From Toxotes chatareus (lineage: Eukaryota; Chordata; Actinopteri; Toxotidae): 64,000 bases of DNA. Under the pieces are notes generated by a model. It did not search any database. It worked only from the letters and a program-made list of their open reading frames with translations, and was not told the DNA's origin. Position numbers and translations under genes: made by a program. The stretch spans positions 13,144,501-13,208,500 of the forward strand of contig CM028897.1 in the NCBI GenBank assembly GCA_016801885.1, written 5' to 3'. Of this stretch, positions 28,542 to 41,519 are shown in pieces (position 1 is the stretch's first letter; the number at the start of each line of letters is the position of its first letter).

Positions 28542-29924
28542 CTAGCAAAGTTGCTTCTTCAAAACAGCCCCCGAGTGGCAATAGCTCCCGCCACTCGTCT
28601 TTAATTTCTGAACTTTCACCGCCGAAAGCGCGGAAATTATCCGTATAGCTACTAAGCCCAATAAAAAAGGAGTAGACAATGACGACACGGGCAAGGCGGA
28701 AATTCCGTTGTAATGAGACGGAAGTTGAACGCGGCTTGTCTATACCCAGTACATTAAAAGACCGTGTGTTCCCGGCAAATTTACGTCAGAGTGTACGCAG
28801 CGAGGGAGGGAAAAGGCTGTGCGATCAGAGAAAGAAAAACAAAAAAAACTGAATTTTATTTTTGTTTCTATGATATCTTCATCCAAGAATGACAGCTCAA
28901 GCAAACAAAAGATTTTCTATATTTATTTTATTCAAAGCATTAAATAATATACACTGAAGCGCTCCCACAAACAAGGACGTAAACATTTTGGATATGTCGA
29001 CAGTGTAATAAGTACGTTCCCTTCTTGTGCTGCAAATGTGTTAATTTTTAAATCTGGTGGTGCCTTCTGTTAACCCCTCCAGACATACACAGTGAGGTCA
29101 GAGGTCACTTTGCCACAGACACACGTTTTTGAAGCTGGCAGGAGGACAGTGCTACGATAAGTCACATTTCAGCAGGGCAGATTTTTCCTGAAATCAGGGG
29201 CCTGAGATACTGACACTAGGACCGCAGGAGCATTCTCTTGCTTTCAGCAGCTTTACCAATATAGACCCTGACGTTAGGCCGTTGTGGTCAGGCCATCAAG
29301 GGTGGATGGTGGTGGGGCTAAGCAAATACCAGCCAGGGGAAAATAGCTATAAGGTTACTATAGGATAGATCACCGAGGTATGTAGAGGGGTTGGGTGTCT
29401 TAATGTCACTGGTCATGTTGTACTCTCCAAACTATGCTTTCCATGACCCTTAGAAGATATTATAAATAACTCTCTTGCTCTTCTCCCTCCTCACAGGCAA
29501 AAAAAAAAAGTTGCTCCCCTCTTTTGAATGGATGAAACGGTAATTCACCAACCACGGCAGCTCCCCTTAACCTCGTCTCAGCCAATTGCGTCTCTCCGCT
29601 GAGGAAAACACCCAGTTCCCGTCACGTTGTATGCAGAGGCGGAGACAAAGAGGAGACCGGGGCCAATGAGAGTGAAGCTCATTAATATGAATGGAGCAGC
29701 AGAGACCCCCTCATTCACCATACCAACCTTCTTCCTGCATCGCAGGCCACGGACGTCCCATCTCTCAGTATGACAGCAAACGCACCAAACCAATGTGAAT
29801 CGCTGGCATTTAACTAAAGCCGCCGCCCCCTTCCCTCTCACTCTCCGCTGCTCTCCTTGTTTGGATTGACTGCGACAGCTGTCTATGTGTTGTTCATCTT
29901 CGTGAAGTTGGGACAAACCGAAGG
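28542..29924. promoter_or_regulatory. Divergent promoter region of pold1 and gys1
   Basis: The two genes point away from each other here. On the pold1 side a putative noncoding exon starts at the donor boundary 28542, and upstream lie GC-rich motifs: an E2F-like GCGCGGAAA at about 28628-28636 and ETS-like CGGAAGT around 28719. On the gys1 side a noncoding exon ends at 29924 (AAGG|GTAAGT) and a CCAAT box sits at 29663-29667. Transcription starts are not defined by the sequence alone, and the 600-900 bp between the cores may be two promoters rather than one. Confidence 0.5.
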
Positions 29925-32450
29925 GTAAGTAGACATCTGTGTTTTATTTTCCACAATGACAATTGTTGAATACTTCCTCAATTGGCGCGGACGCGCATCA
30001 GGACGCTGTGTCCTTTGCGCGTTTCCGCAGTTGGGTTGCAGTAGGTGCCTGATGTCACGTTCGCCCCACAACTCATGAGAAAACACAGAAGATGCACATA
30101 GCAGCATGTATGTTCAGCCGGCGGTTCTGCTGTTGATTTAATGATACTGTTATCTCCTGCAGCGTTTGGACGAGCAACCGCTACCCGAGGTGTGCGTTAT
30201 GCGTCCTCCATAGTTGGCATGTAAGGGGGAGCTGTGGTCCTCAGACCCGTAGGCCCTCTGGGCTGCACAATCTAAATATACATAAAAGTGGACCAGGGCA
30301 TGATGGTGATTATTGTAATTGCATATCCATGTAAGTGTTAATAGAACACTATAAAGCATCCATAAAGTGGTGTCCCATGCAGGGGAGGAAGCCCACTCTG
30401 AGCCCGAGGGAATCCCAGGGGGGTCCCCGGAGAAATGACCAGGAGCTCAGTGTCAGCGCTGTGGTGTTTACTCAGGCAGTATGTGTAAAAATGCCTGTTG
30501 TTGCTTTAGTTGAATGATGTAGTTTGACACGAGTCAAACTGTTTTCACATGCATTTGCTGGAGGAAGGAGTTTCTCTACCTTAACTTTAAACTTGAGTTT
30601 GAGACATGAGCAGGATTTTGTGGCATCATGACTAGTTTGGAGGCCGGCCGTGGTTCAAGTGTGATGTGGAAACTTGAAACCTCCAGAGTACATCCCCTGA
30701 GAATAGATGTTGCCAGAGAAATCTTGTGTAATCTTTGAAAATGGGAAAAAATATATATATTTGCATGTCATGTCAATAAATTTGAGATTTTTCAATGAAG
30801 CAGAAGTAGATGTAGTGAAGTAATTAAATTTATTTTGTGGAAAAAACATAGTTCAGTCAAGGGGGAACTTGGATTTGAAATAGTCTCCTTTATCAAGCTG
30901 GGCTTTTATCAGGTTTGGGCAGTGATGGACTAATTGTCACAAAAGTCAGGCCATTACTTTGTGTGTCCCCTTGATCTAATGCTATCAGTAACAGCTTAGC
31001 GTGTCACTTAGGAATTTGAGATTAGTTCATCAGTAGTGTACACAGAGCAAAAACCTCTTGTGGACCAGGATTGTTGTACAGGTTCCCATCTGTCAAAAAC
31101 TAGTTCATTTTTGTGTGTGTGTGTGTGTGTCTTTGTTTGTTTTTTGGGGGTTTTTCATGTCTTAAGTTTGAGAGATTGCGACATGTTTGCAAACAGCTGG
31201 ATCAAATTTCTACCTGTTCCATATCCTCGTCTGTGCCTTCCTCCACCTCTCCATCCTTTCTCACGCCACTCCCTATTTCGTCAGGAAGTTGCACCATTTC
31301 TGCAAGCAGGAACTGAACACAGTTGTGTTTTCCCTCTTACACTCACTCAGGTGGAATGCACTCCTTTCTTAATTACTCTTTCTAAATGTCTCAACTACTG
31401 GTGGGAAGACGGATAGCTAAACTTCTTCTGTCACAGTAGCAGTCTTGGTCCTTTCAGCGGAGGCCTGGTGTAGTAATATGGGATGAAAATTTTGTTCTCA
31501 TAGAGCAGATTTGTGGATTTTATAGACAAAAACACGTGTAGTATGTGCGTGTGCGTGTTATGCAGCTGAAACCAGAGGAAGCCCTTTGACCATCTCAAAT
31601 TATACGGAGAGCAACTACATGACACATGCACACATGTATGCAGGTTCCCTATTACTCTGTCTACTGTTCGGTATTGATCATTTGACCAGGTTTTACCATG
31701 AAAACAGCCAAAGGTTAAGTTATTAAATTACCAGAAAAATGAAAAACATACACCAGTTACCTGCTTAACTGCTGTGGCTGATCAGTGTATGCTTCAAAAG
31801 TTCAGTTTTGAAATAATCATAATAATAATAATAATTATTATTATTATAATTAATGACCAAGTATTTTTTGTAGCTGGTTGACAACCAAGAGAGAATGAAG
31901 ATTGTTCAAACTGTAAAAGAACTGAGACTGAGAGAGGCTGTGTTTACATCACAGGAGTATAACGTAAGAGGAGTTATGAAATAGGATGTGTGAATCATTG
32001 ATAACATACTGTCTAACAGTCTGTTGCAGATGTGTGAGGCAATGCTTGTTAGGAGAAAGTTGCATTGTTTAAAAAAAATGTGTCATTTACACATCTATAC
32101 ATCTATAAATTAGAAAAAAAGAAAAATTAAAATCCTTAAGTTACTGAGAGAATGGTTTAAAGTCAGTGTGCTAATAGCAATGAATTTTGTTTTGTTTCTT
32201 TTGTTTTTTTAATCTTGAAGTTGATGTTATATGATTGAATTTTTTTACATAAAAATGAAAACAAAGAAGCGGCTTGTTTTAATGTAAAATCCTTGTATTC
32301 CAATGTGAATTACTCCTCACACCTTTTGTTGGGGGAGTAAATAAGTCTAAGAAGTGCCAATGGAAAAAGTCATCATTGGAGATTATGTACTATGAATACA
32401 CAGTTGTAAGGTGCGCCCGTCTCAAGTGAGTGTGTTCTGTGTTTACCCAG
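29925..32450 (+). other. gys1 first intron (5' UTR)
   Basis: A 2.5 kb intron from the donor at 29925 to the acceptor TTTACCCAG ending at 32450, one base before the gys1 ATG. No gene recognised inside. It contains a TG run near 31111-31130 and an AT-rich inverted repeat at 31819-31856. Confidence 0.6.
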
Positions 32451-32451
32451 C

Positions 32452-35400
32452 ATGCCGCTGGCTCGCAGCCTGTCTGTCACGTCCCTCTCAGGACTGGAGG
32501 AGTGGGATGAGGAGTTTGATTTGGAGGACGCAGTTCTTTTTGAAATTGCCTGGGAGGTCGCTAACAAAGGCAAGTGTTTGGTGTGTGTTGGTTAGTGTAC
32601 ACTCTCATCAGACATTTACATCAAACAGTACAGTTTATTCTTCTCATGGAAAGTTTTATGAGAGACCTATAAATAATCTATAATGTCTCACATCAGGCTG
32701 AATCACATTATATCTTTGTCTCGACTTTGTGTGGGTACGTGTGGCTGGTTGCTTCGTGTGTGAAGTTGGAGGCATCTACACCGTCATCCAGACCAAAGCC
32801 CGTCTGACCTCAGAGGAATGGGGGGAGAACTATTTCCTGGTGGGTCCCTATGTGGAAAGCAATGTGCGCACTCAGGTGGAGCTGATCGAGCCCACCAACC
32901 CCGTGCTGAAGAGAACCATTGACAAGATGAACTCCAGTGGGTGTAAGGTACTACCACACGTACACAGAAAACACACACACGCACCTTCTGAGTTAAATAT
33001 GTATGTTCCACTCAAGGACGGTCATTTTCACTACACATAGCTGGAGCGATTATAGAGAGAGATTTGTGAATACATGTGGTGAACGTTCACTACACTTAAA
33101 ACCCATTTAGTGATCATCCCTAGCCCCTCTTTAATATCTGACCCACGCTCACTGCTCAGCCTTCTGTCTCTGACCACTTCTCCCAACACCATGACATTTC
33201 CTCGCAAAGGTTAGAGGTTGTATCAATGTCTCTCTGTCTCTCACTCCTTCACACAGACACACTCCAGAAATAGACAACTGCCAGTGTGTGTGATACTTTT
33301 AATGTTTTGTGCTGTGTCATTCTGAGAGTACTGTGGAATCATGGGTCAAGGCTATAGGAGTGGAAGTGTTACTGTTTTAAAGGGATAGTGTGCCCTTTTC
33401 AACAAAGCCTGTCTGGATTACCTTGAATCACACAACCTTTGGGCTGAACTGTTTTTCTTAAAAGATATTTAGGTCCTGTATTAGCATGTTAAATCAATCG
33501 ATACTTTAAGTTTGAAGAGGCATACTTTGATTGCGATTCTGTAACAAGGCAAAGTCCAGCAAGGTTAATCTTAGATTGTGTGGTTGGAATATGTTTTTGT
33601 TAGGGGGATGAATGCCATGCAAGTAAAATACTATAAGATTAGAGACTGAATGACTAACCCATTTATGTTGCAGCTTAAACTCTCAACTCTCAGGTTAAAA
33701 TGAATCCTAAGATTTGAGTGGTTTGTACTATTTTTGTCCATCCACTGATTAACCACAAACTGTAAAACTTTTCCCATGTAATAGAATTAAAGTGATCAAT
33801 TTGAAAAAAGTAAAAAATATGCCCTCATCCATAGGTGAGGTGTGGCATGAACTAACTATTACACCTCTTGTACTTTTCTCCATTTCTACTACAGATCTAC
33901 TTTGGGCGCTGGCTTATTGAGGGCAGTCCGTATGTTGTTCTGATTGATGTTGCGTTCACTGCCTGGTCTCTGGACCGCTGGAAGAGCGAGCTTTGGGATC
34001 TTTTTAGCATCGGCGTGCCTTGGTTCGACCGTGAGGCCAATGACGCTGTGCTGTTCGGCTTCCTGACGGCCTGGCTTCTGGGAGAGGTCAGCAGCTCAGG
34101 CCAAGTGTCTCACAACTGAAAAGAACTTACATGAAATTAAATTGTGTGTGTGTGTGTGTAGTTCACACTGACCCTGTGTTCTCCCATATCACAGTACGCA
34201 GCTCAGAGTGAGGAGCCTCCCCACGTTGTGGCTCATTTCCATGAGTGGTTGGCAGGTCTGGGCCTGGTGTTGTGTAGACAGAGACAGCTGCCTGTTGCAA
34301 CCATCTTCACCACTCACGCTACGCTGCTGGGACGATACCTGTGTGCTGGAAATGTGGACTTTTATAACAACCTTTCAGAGGTGTGTGTGTGTCTATATAT
34401 ACATTTAAAATAAATAAACAGGAAGGAATAAAATGATTATTTTTATTCTTTGAAATGCAATGGATTATGTATTGGACAAGCAATCAAACTCATTACACTC
34501 TGTCGTTCAGTTCAACGTGGATAAGGAAGCAGGCGACAGACAGATCTACCATCGCTACTGTTTGGAGCGGGCGGCTGCTCACTGTGCTCATGTCTTCACC
34601 ACTGTGTCACAAATTACAGCCATTGAGGCAGAGCACCTGCTCAAGAGGAAACCAGGTGTGTGGAGGTGAATTGATGTATGACACTGCATTCAGAAACTCC
34701 CTTGATATTTCACTCTATTCTTATTTATCACTGGCTGAGAGAGAAGGTCTTGCTGAACATGGATTTAATATATTTCTCACTACTTTTTTTGCTGAATGTC
34801 TCAACGTGTCATTGTTTTAATTAAGCAAATTAGATATTTAACTAGAGTTTAACAGATTTTTTTTGTGCCTTTCTCTGTTTTCCATCACATGCCCTTAATC
34901 TCTCCCGTCACCCGCAGACATCGTCACTCCAAATGGGCTCAACGTGAAGAAGTTCTCAGCCATGCACGAGTTTCAAAACCTCCATGCTCAGAGCAAGAGC
35001 CGGATTCAGGAGTTCGTCAGGGGACACTTCTACGGGTCAGAGAGCCAGCAACATGCTTCACAATATCACAACACAGTCCAAACTTTAGCAGCAATAATAA
35101 AAATCACCATGTGTGTTATTTGTACATTGTGTAATGATAAGTATATTCTGTTGAATTTACCCAAAAATATCTGTTTGCTAATTTCTTGTCAAAATCTTGA
35201 AGAAACAAAATAGAAATAAGTAGTTTCACTGAGTTGGTTTGTTGGTTACAAGCTTTTCATCAAATTGCCATATAAGATGAGACAAAACAAATGATGAACA
35301 ATATTGAGCTGTTATATTAGAAAATAGTGTTATCTGAATGTCTACATTGTAAACGCCACCCTCATCCATATTTTGGTTTGTCTTGACCATCAGGCACCTT

Positions 35401-37667
35401 GACTTCAACCTGGACAAGTGTTTGTTCCTCTTCATAGCGGGACGGTATGAGTTCTCTAACAAAGGAGCTGACATCTTCTTGGAGTCCTTAGCCAGACTCA
35501 ACTATCTACTGAGAGTAAGTGTGTGTGTTGGTGTAGTTGTGTCCACAGATGTAGTATAAATACATAAAGTATTTGTGTATATATGTGTTTGCATGTGGGT
35601 GTTTAAATTTAAGTCTGTATTTCTATATGATCTACATGTCGCAGGTCAACCACAGTGATGTGACCATCATTGCATTCTTCATCATGCCAGCTCGGACAAA
35701 CAACTTCAATGTGGAGACCTTAAAGGGCCAGGCAGTCAGGAAACAGCTCTGGTGAGGTTAAACACGATTAAACAAGGTGAAGAATTGACATGTAAAAAGT
35801 GTACACCGTGAGCCAGAGAGCCAAAGTTCTACGCTGATCCATACTGAGACATATTTTGGTCTCTCTTCACCATCAGACACCTTGAGTTCAACCTGAAAGG
35901 TTCTTGTAGTTATCTTACTGTATATGCATTCTCTTTACTTTGCCTCTGACAGGGATACTGCACAGACTGTGAAGGAACGCTTTGGAAAGAAACTTTATGA
36001 GTCACTTCTAGTGTAAGTTAACCACTTTCACTCCAATATTCAATTGTAAGGTCCCAAATTATCAAGCTTATCATTTTACACATTCGCTTCCAATCAGTAG
36101 GTCTAAAACTGTTTGTGTTATTTAGTGGGCAGCTTCCAGATGTATCAAAGATGCTGGACAAAGAGGATTTCACCATAATGAAGCGTGCCATCTTTGCGAC
36201 TCAGAGACAGTGCCAGCCTCCAGTCTGCACCCATAACATGCTGGAGGACAGCAGTGACCCCATACTTAACTGTGTCCGCCGCATCGGCCTTTTCAACAGC
36301 TCTGCTGATCGTGTCAAGGTATGTCAGGCTGTAAAGGGCCTAAGCCACAAGAAATGATCACCATGATACCCCTGAAAATCTCTTCTGGTATTTGTGCTTT
36401 TTTTTTTTAACACTATTTGGGTGGCCTCCTAAACACAAGTAATAATGCATTTATTTGCATACTATTTGTTAGAGTAAATATATATAACATGCTCTGATAA
36501 TGAATGGCTTCTCCATCCTTTAGATAATCTTCCATCCAGAGTTCCTTTCGTCCACCTCTCCTTTACTTCCCATGGATTATGAGGAGTTTGTAAGAGGCTG
36601 CCACCTCGGTGTCTTCCCCTCTTACTATGAGCCTTGGGGCTACACACCTGGTACGACTCATATGCCAACAAGGTGTATGCCTGTCTGCACATGCATGTAT
36701 GCTATTAAAATGTTAATCGAGCCTCACCACTTCTGTCATTGTCAGCTGAGTGCACAGTCATGGGAATTCCATCGATCTCAACTAACCTGTCAGGCTTTGG
36801 CTGCTTCATGGAGGAACACATAGCAGACCCCTCAGCATATGGTGTGTTTTTTTAGACATTATACTTTAAATTCTCAATTATTCTCACAGTTTTTCCTTCA
36901 AAAAGATAAACATCGATAACTGGGTCTTTCGTTCACATCATTTTGTTTCCCTTCGCAGGTATTTACATCCTGGACAGGAGGTTTCGGGGGGTCGATGAGT
37001 CGTGTAACCAGCTCACTTCCTTCCTGTTCCAGTTCTGCAAACAGAGCCGGCGCCAGCGGATCATCCAGAGGAACCGGACTGAGCGCCTGAGTGACCTCTT
37101 GGACTGGAGATACCTTGGCAGGGTGAGATTACAAATCCCAAAGAAAGATTTTATTCATGAAAAAACTTTGAGATGAATTAATGTTGTGTCATTTTCTCCT
37201 GTTCTGTGTTAGTATTACATAGCTGCTCGTCATATGGCTCTGGCTAAAGCCTTCCCTGACACTTACCTGTATGAACCTCATGAGCCCACCTCAGTAAGTT
37301 AAGTTGTGTGTCTTTGGATGGGGCGTGGACTTAATATTATTATTTATTGCATTCATGGAAGTACAGTCATTTCAGCTCCATCTTCTGATAACCATTCTAA
37401 CGCTTTCGTTCTCACCCTCAGACCTCAGGCTTCCGTTACCCCCGACCTGCCTCTGTGCCGCCATCTCCATCTCTCTCCCGCCACTCCTCCCCCCACCACA
37501 GTGAGGCTGAGGACAACGATGAAGAGGAACGCTATGACGAAGATCTGGAGGCAGAGAAGGACCGGGTAAACATCCGCCAGCCCTACACCACGCCATTCAA
37601 AAACAAGTCTCCTGCCGTCCATGGGGCCAATGGGAACAGCAATGGTGTCACAAGTGAGAAAAACTGA
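32452..37667 (+). CDS. gys1: Glycogen synthase 1, muscle type
   Basis: Transfers glucose from UDP-glucose to growing glycogen (GT3 retaining glycosyltransferase, cytosolic, primed by glycogenin). Fifteen coding exons: 32452-32569, 32766-32947, 33895-34086, 34195-34380, 34511-34655, 34918-35035, 35394-35514, 35645-35751, 35953-36012, 36126-36318, 36524-36650, 36746-36841, 36959-37122, 37213-37293, 37422-37667; 711 aa. The catalytic EX7E motif is Glu510-Glu518 in YYEPWGYTPAE, split over exons 11 and 12. The glucose-6-phosphate sensing arginines lie in QSRRQRIIQRNR (577-588). Ser8 and Ser11 (sites 2 and 2a) and Ser641, 645, 649, 653, 657 (sites 3a, 3b, 3c, 4, 5) fall at the same numbers as in human. 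The tail after Asp/Glu-rich 658-680 is short and lacks the distal site 1a/1b region. Exon 1 ends at a GC donor (AAAG|GCAAGT). GYS2 is less likely given the 19q13-type neighbours. Confidence 0.97.
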
Positions 37668-38832
37668 GACACACACACACAGACGCACACATCCGGTACA
37701 TGCTAAACCTCACTAGTGAAACTTTATGTGTGGAAATCGTTGCAGTCATCCATGTACTCGCAAACTTTATAAATGAGTGCGGTTGTGAATGCGAGTGATA
37801 AATTTAATATTGGCTTGTTGTGAAAAATTGCATCACTGTAAGCGTCTTCCCAACCTGTGCGTACCTCAGAATTTTTAAAGATATCTGTCAGTTTGATATG
37901 TTTTGGTATTCTTTCAGTTACACCAGCAGTGCAACCAGTGGTTTGCTTTGTGGAGTAAACGCAGCTGCTAGAAAGGGCTAAACAACAGCTCAATGTGGGG
38001 AAAAAAAATCAGGACTGCTGGATTTTGTAGAGTACTAACACTGGATAACATAAATCTAAAGCATTGAAAAAATAACATAGGATTATCACGAGTCTCCGGA
38101 GGGATTTTTAATACTTGATTCAAAGGTGGGTCAGAGCAGGGAAAACAACATAATCCTCCTTTTTACCAGCTTGTCATCTTTACACATTCAGCTACTCTCA
38201 AGCTAAAAAGGCCCATGTAAAGACAGTGTCCGTTGCTGTGAGTAGCCAGAAATAGCACCCTTTCTTTTTACTTCTGTTTGGCTTAAAAGTGTGACGATAA
38301 TTCAGTTCTTCAAATTCAACTGTCCACCTTACTGTAGCATTTTTTGTTTCTTGTCTTTTAAATGCCTTGTTTACTATAAAACCTCCCAGAATGGAAATAA
38401 AATGTAAAACACACACACACAGCACCTGCAACACATAGCACGAGTAGTGCCAGATGTGTGTTTTTTTCATTTTGTTTCTCTGCCTTATTGTATCACAGCC
38501 TTTCAGTGAACGATCATCGACAAACAACCTCACACTCCTGTTTTTCCTGTACAGTGTGTGTGCTTTTGTTGGAGATGGATATTCCTGGGTTTGCTTGTTT
38601 CAGCAAGTATTTATTTGTGCAATGAAAAGAGATGAGACAGAGTAAAAAAGGGACTGTGTCATGTCACGGCAACCATGTTTTTGGGTAAAAGACATAAGAT
38701 AAATGTCTGAAAAAGGATCTAGAGTATGTCTTGATTGTTATGGAAGAAGAAAAATAGTTTTTACTAGGCATATAGTCACACTCCCTGTAAAGGTTTTATC
38801 ATTTGTTAAAATCTTGCACTAGATGAACTTAT

Positions 38833-38838
38833 AATAAA
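38833..38838 (+). terminator. Candidate gys1 polyadenylation signal
   Basis: AATAAA on the + strand about 1.2 kb after the gys1 stop codon and less than 100 bases from the opposing aspdh signal. Confidence 0.45.
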
Positions 38839-38919
38839 GTTTAAATATATCTATACATATGTATACCTGTTAGTGTTTTACAAATCATAACGGGCTCCTT
38901 ATTCTTTGTGTGCATGCAG

Positions 38920-38925
38920 TTTATT
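38920..38925 (-). terminator. Candidate aspdh polyadenylation signal
   Basis: AATAAA on the - strand, about 165 bases beyond the aspdh stop at 39087-39089. Confidence 0.45.
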
Positions 38926-39086
38926 AGAACACAAATATCCAAGGGTTTTCATATTCTCAGTAACATACTGATCCAGTGATCCACCATCCACACAACTTAT
39001 CCCCCATAAACCATCTAATCTATGTGGAATTTTGCTGTGGATCATCTTCCTGTGTTGTGGGTAATCCTCTGGAGTCCTCACCTGCT

Positions 39087-41519
39087 TCAGCATAAATAAA
39101 CCCTGCCCCCGTGACCTTTGCAAACTGAAAAAAACAAACAAGACAATAAAGGTTGAAATCAGAATCTCGATGACATGTCGCTTATTTGCACACATACAAA
39201 CTCCAAATCTTACTTTGAATCTGTTAATTATATCACAGATTTATTGCATCAGAATTTGGTGTCACTGGTTACTAGTTACTTTTCAGATGAAGATTTTTTT
39301 AATGCTATGCATTATTAAAACATCGTTTGTTTGTTTTTGACCCTTTACAACAAAGCAGTGTCTGGTCAGGGCCCTTTTTCGCCTTTCAGAAAGCTATGTG
39401 TTGTTAGCAGTTTTCACCAAAGAAACATTTCCCTCCAAAACTTCTCAGCTGGTTTCATTATCAACAATTATCAACCTCTGTTTGAGGTAGAAACAGGTAA
39501 AGTCATCTAGTTTTTCACTAAAAAAGCTCAAAGAAAAGTACTACTTATGTTTTGATGCATGATCATTAAGAGTCTAAAAATGTACCCGTAATATACAATA
39601 ACATATCAGTCACGGGGGCCATTTTCTGGAGAGTGAGTTGATTAACTTTTGATACTTGCTAGTAATACGAAGCATTTTGAATGAACTGATTTTGAACTTT
39701 TCCTTGTAATTAAGTTTTTTTTTTCACTGGTACATTTACGTAAGTAAAGGATCTAAGGACTTCTTCCACCAGTGCTTTGTAGATAGCTGGCAGCAAAAAA
39801 TGTATTAGATGTTCTCATAAATACGCTTCACTGATTCTATCCACAATAAAGCTGCAGCTGGAAAGTTTTCTCTGAAGTTTGCATTAAGACACTTGAACCC
39901 TGCCCACTCTACTTCAAAACCTTTGCCTGTGTGAAACAGTGACTGGTTTGCCTTATTGCGCTTTACATCAGGATCTTAGAGGAAGAGTTTGAAACAATGC
40001 AGGACTCACTGAGTAAACTATTCCAGAAGGAGTTGTATGTTGCACTGCCAGTTACAGCCCCGAGTCTGGCTGGATTCCTCCTCACTGTGTGCACTGAGAA
40101 GCCATCAGGCCCAGTCACCTCCACCTCCACCACATGATAGTTGCTTAACCTGGGGACGTACAGAGGCATGAAACTGGACCATTCAAACACATATGAATGG
40201 TCTGCTTTAGGTCAGTCAGATTTTTAATGAGACTCACGCTGTGTCAGACACAATCTCTCCCTGAACACCACTAAAGCCGAGTGTTCCTGCTGCCACAGCT
40301 GCTGCCGCCATGGTGTTAACATTGTTAGGAGCAAGTGGGCACAACTCTGCCACTGAGCCCCTGAATAAAACTCTCCTGCCCTCTCCCTCTTTCCAGTCAG
40401 AGAGGACGTCTCCAGTCAGCCTGAAGCAGGATGGATGTTTGGACATTCTTATAAACAAGGCCTGAAAAGAATGAGACAGAAGAAATAGTTTAATCAGAAT
40501 ACAGAAACTTTTACCGGAGACATTCATGATTGCTGTATGTGCAAGTCAATACTGATGCTCCAAAAACTGTTCAAGCTGAACACAAAGCAGTTCACAGTCT
40601 AAACTTTGTTAACAGTGGCCACTGCATACTTTCCTTCCTTTCTGTGTAACTGCACACTGCACCAGCCCAGTGTTACCTTTAAGGCTCCACTATCATTCAG
40701 CCTCTGAATGTCCTGGCCTCCCCATAATGCTCCACTGGGGACATAGAGTGTCCGACCATGCTGCTGAGCTGCCTGACGCAGCCTCTCATTCAGGTCAGGG
40801 TCAGAAAGGGCAGAGGGGGAGCCCACCTGAGAGGAGCAGAAAGAAAAAGGCAGAAAACATAATGGCATGATTCTGCGGCTATGTGTTTTTACTTTCTGTA
40901 ATGGATGCCTTCAGCACTCATTTTATTTTAGCAAAACTCCCATGAGAACAGATGAAATTCTCACCATGAAATGAGACTGAGACAGGAAGTGGAGCCCAAA
41001 TTCTTTCACTATCTGAGGATGGCACACTTCTACAATCACATCACATTGCCTGTAAAACACACAGTGATTCAGTATTCATTAAAGTTTCAGAAAGATGGAG
41101 TTCTAAATGAGATGCCATTATGTAAAATGTTAATTCTGTGTTTTGCGTATGAGTTTTATATTGCAGTATGTGGGTTTGAACCTGTTTGCAAAAGTTGACA
41201 GATCACCGAGTATGAGTTCATCAGGAACTAAACCTTTGAGCTTGTCACAATTTCTGTTCCAAACAAAAGCCAGAGTCAAACCAAGAGCAGCTCCATCTTT
41301 AAGAATTCTCTCCACCAGGTACTGCCCTAAAACAGATACACACAAGTGCTGTCTTTAAAAAAGGACTTTAGACACTTTCAAGTCTGATAATATGAGAAGC
41401 AATGATTAATTTTAACCAAGTATTCAAAAGTGTATGTCTTGGATTTGGAGGGGGGGGATCCGACCTAGATGTCCAAATCCTACGATACCAATCTTCATAG
41501 GAGAAGAGCTGGTTGCCAT
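39087..41519 (-). CDS. aspdh: Putative L-aspartate dehydrogenase (ASPDH)
   Basis: NAD(P)-dependent enzyme of the L-aspartate dehydrogenase family; the vertebrate reaction is inferred from bacterial relatives. Seven coding exons, transcript order: 41519-41465, 41326-41182, 41049-40965, 40826-40677, 40461-40238, 40149-40010, 39124-39087; 278 aa (human 283). The N-terminus reads MATSSSPMKIGIVGFGHLGQ, with the Rossmann GxGxxG at residues 14-19. Later landmarks are LAFVWNR, VIVEVCHP, the VGSPSALSD loop, LYVPSGALWGGQDI, CPLAPNNVNTMAAAAVAA and NPARLGAVTGSATYNSFW. The last tiny exon adds 11 residues ending VYLC, matching the ...LC end of the human protein; without that splice the frame would run on past 40010 to a stop at 39963. 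Head to head with tmem86b, tail to tail with gys1, as expected from the 19q13.33 neighbourhood. Confidence 0.93.

Larger units (their letters stand above)
37668..39086. other. Convergent 3' UTRs of gys1 (+) and aspdh (-)
   Basis: No gene recognised. Candidate gys1 polyadenylation signals are AATAAA near 38397 and at 38833-38838. For aspdh an AATAAA on the - strand lies at 38920-38925, about 165 bp past its stop. Confidence 0.55.

Noticed and set aside
28120..28545. 141-codon + strand frame near the pold1 start
   Set aside because: It sits across the pold1 5' noncoding exon boundary and intron 1. The product matches nothing I know, and the ATG context and composition are unremarkable.
29578..29916. 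112-codon - strand frame upstream of gys1
   Set aside because: Antisense to the gys1 5' noncoding exon; no recognisable product.
33371..33400. Phrase TTTAAAGGGATAGTGTG as a second dispersed repeat end
   Set aside because: Too short and too degraded to separate from chance.
39963..40009. Read-through end of aspdh (16 extra residues to a stop at 39963)
   Set aside because: A strong GTGAGT donor at 40009 and an in-frame last exon at 39087-39124 reproduce the family's C-terminus ending in LC, so splicing is preferred.
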